From Coriaria nepalensis (lineage: Eukaryota > Streptophyta > Magnoliopsida > Cucurbitales > Coriariaceae), in the NCBI GenBank assembly GCA_027186245.1, contig CP114485.1:8212001-8276000 (forward strand): a DNA stretch of 64,000 nucleotides, written 5' to 3'. The notes under the pieces were generated by a model. It made no database searches. It worked only from the letters and a program-made list of their open reading frames with translations, and was not told where the DNA came from. The position numbers were made by a program, and so were the translations under genes. Every line of letters starts with the position of its first letter. The first letter of the stretch is position 1. This document shows, in pieces, positions 62,080 to 64,000 of this stretch.

Positions 62080-63560
62080 TTTTTTTTTTTTTTAAAGAAG
62101 AAGAAACTTAAATAGATGAATAAAGGACTACATCTTAAAGATAGGGAGGCCAGCTTTGTCGTCAAATAGAATGGACTTGATAGAAATTGGCAAACACTTC
62201 TCATGCTCAAAAGTGCAAAATGAATTGAAATCTAAATTTGCTATTGTTGGACTTTTCCCTTTTGGCTAAAGTGAAATGGACTAAAGGCTTAAAGGCCAAA
62301 AAATACTTAATAAATACAATTAAATGCATCTCACATTGGAAATGGAGAAACTTTTCAAAGCATTTATAAGTAATTGCAAATAGTAAGTATTTGTAATAAT
62401 AAATAAGGATTGAGGTTTGACCGGGACTCGCACTTGCACGCGCGCGCGTGGCGTGGGCGTGAGGCGCTTTTGGCGCTTATTAGGCACACTTGGCACATTT
62501 GCAATGTGGCGGCCAGCCGCCACGTGCTGTGGTTGACCAACTTAATTTTACCGTACTATTTAAACGGTTGACAGTTAAAACGGTTAGTTACCGTTAGAGT
62601 TTGAATTCTGGGAATTCAAATATATAACCATTAAAATAGTTGAACTTTTTTAACGAATAAGTGTGACTGTTCGTGAAACAGTATACTGTTTCACGAACAT
62701 GTGTCAAAATTTATCTATAAATACGAGAAACCTATAGAGAATATATAATCTTCTTCTACCGATTTTTCTTACTGTCAGAAACGGAGCATATTCCATAACA
62801 AAATTTCACTATTGCTTGTGAGATTTTGTAAGGGCTTGTCATATTCCGAAAACTATTTTCACAGTAACCCTAAAACAATCTGGAATGATGAAAATATCAT
62901 TTTTTGAAAATCGTATCTACTATGTATTTCAAGTCTCGATCGCAAAGTTCCTCAATAGCTATTACATCGGCAACTCTATTGCTCTCACGATAAACGTGAG
63001 TTACAGTAATCTTAAAAGAAAGAATCCAGAGTTAGATTATAGGCTAAACAGCTCTAAGAGTCTAGTCATTGCAATCGTTCATAATCACTTGGGAAAGTGC
63101 TTGAGAATCGGTGTCTACCTACAGAGGGATAGAGACATTTGGAAATAGCCAATTGGATGCTAGAGACCCATAACCTCAGCCTGAAAATTGTTACCTACCT
63201 CCAACCTAGCAAAGAAACCCACAGCGAAACTAGCGTCACTATTTCAAATAACCCCGCCACAAAAAGAGATACTAGATGAGCCCGAAAGGAACCGTCCACG
63301 GTGAACTTAAAAATACCCAAATGTGGGGCCTGCCAGTAGCAAAGAATAGGTTACCGCTGGATAATAAGGCGAGAACATTAGCCTAACTCCCTCAAGAGAT
63401 GACTATCCCTCCTAGAAGGAGGAGGAACGTTCATGTACACGTTATAGATGTCCGGAATCTAGGAACGAACTTTAAAATTAATATGCTTCGAAATCATAGG
63501 ACGATTATCGTGGATGGCTCTGTTTCTACCTAACCAAATTTGAAGAATTTAATAAATAAA
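62080..63560 (-). mobile_element. 5'-truncated LINE with RNase H, poly-A tail, and a nested LTR
   Basis: Minus-strand reading gives the plant L1 C-terminal region: ILQIWLGRNRAIHDNR near 63545-63495, the RNase H start FKFTVDGSFRAHLVS near 63315-63270, an ARLEVGNNFQAEV segment near 63200-63165, and HVYRESNRVAD near 63000-62965. The tail resumes beyond the LTR with NLDFNSFCTFEH at 62237-62202 and ends GLPIFKM then stop near 62130. A poly-A tail (T run on the plus strand, 62080-62095) follows and abuts copia gag sequence, so the LINE inserted into that gag. Frameshifts are present. The 5' boundary near 63560 is approximate. Confidence 0.8.
62245..62957 (+). repeat. Solo LTR with 5-bp target duplication, inserted in the LINE
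   Basis: A 713-bp block starts TGTTGGACTTTTCCC and ends CTCAATA, where a family end of CA would be expected. It is flanked by GCTAT on both sides (62240-62244 and 62958-62962). If one GCTAT and the block are disregarded, the LINE frame reads on without a break (VAD, then NLDF), which strongly supports these ends. It is the fullest copy of the LTR at 42380-42992 and carries a perfect 32-bp palindrome at 62668-62699, a TATAAATACGAG box at 62716-62727, and a GC-rich hairpin at 62506-62523. Confidence 0.88.
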
Positions 63561-64000
63561 TTGATATGATATAACAATTAACGAAACAAATTGATAAAAA
63601 TCAGTTAAAGTCTATCAAAATGTGAAACTTGTTGCCTCTTATATCTAAGCACGATCACTAGTGGTTCGGACGCTTTGTGCGTGATTGTTCTCATTGAAAA
63701 CGAAATCTAAAGCATGAAAAAAGAATATAGTGGGGATAATAAGACACATAGATAAAGAGAGCTACATTAAATTTAATTCACATCAATCATCATTTAAATT
63801 TAAATTATATGTTAGAATCCTCACCCAAGTAGGTCCCACCTAAAAACATGATTAATGGGGAAAACAAGTTTAAGAATTAATTATTGTAATAAAATTTAAA
63901 TATATAAAAAAAAATTCCGAATAAAAAATGAGATATTTTATTTCACTTAAAAAAAAATTTATTTAAAAATAAATAATTCATTCTTTATAAATAATTCTTT
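63561..64000. other. AT-rich end of window
   Basis: No gene recognised. It may be flank of the LINE or the missing 5' part of the copia element, but no LTR, gag or primer-site signal could be read. Several A runs occur in the last 120 bases. Confidence 0.45.

Noticed and set aside
1..64000. A co-located gene cluster or new defence/metabolic system
   Set aside because: The intact genes are few, unrelated and far apart; the rest is retrotransposon and AT-rich DNA.

Overview
This window reads as nuclear DNA of a flowering plant, probably a eudicot. Genes are sparse, several contain GT-AG introns, non-coding DNA is very AT-rich with many A/T runs and (TA)n tracts, and more than half of the recognisable sequence is decayed retrotransposon. 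I found no bacterial-style operon, CRISPR array or plasmid feature. The species cannot be named from the sequence alone.

Host genes I can support: (1) a decayed RAB6-interacting-golgin-like (DUF662) copy at 3060-4548, + strand; (2) an intronless DUF868 gene at 5742-6677, - strand; (3) an intronless plastid arogenate/prephenate dehydratase at 34792-36087, + strand, with a TATA box, an AC-type MYB element and a strong G-quadruplex motif upstream; (4) a nuclear tRNA-Leu(AAG) at 43673-43752, - strand; (5) an uncharacterised basic, probably nuclear, protein at 46467-47348, + strand; (6) an 11-exon TIC100/EMB1211 gene at 48398-53207, + strand, 867 aa, with five promoter site II motifs. The dehydratase makes phenylalanine in the plastid and TIC100 is part of the chloroplast inner-envelope import machinery. 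They are neighbours here, not a pathway cluster.

Mobile DNA by region. 1-2723: 3' part of a Ty1/copia element with its 3' LTR. 7479-12396 (-): an LTR element with both LTRs and only a gag remnant. 15085-19760: two LINE pieces separated by an oppositely oriented pair of LTR-like repeats. 20093-20192: a 50-bp tandem duplication, followed at 20203-21571 by an element with about 270-bp terminal inverted repeats. 22925-23870: a Mutator-like transposase N-terminal fragment. 27170-33780: a broken copia element interrupted by three copies of a long LTR-like repeat. 36886-37970, 40065-42992 and 62245-62957: three states of one copia LTR family (relic, internally deleted element, solo LTR) sharing a 32-bp palindrome near the promoter. 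56220-62079 (-): a copia element with a solo LTR in its pol region and, at its gag end, a LINE that itself carries a solo LTR.

Nothing here looks like a new multi-gene system. The best leads are the palindrome kept by paired changes across LTR copies, the long-TIR element, the gag-only LTR element, the three-level nested insertion with an exact target duplication, and the promoter motifs of the two metabolic/plastid genes.
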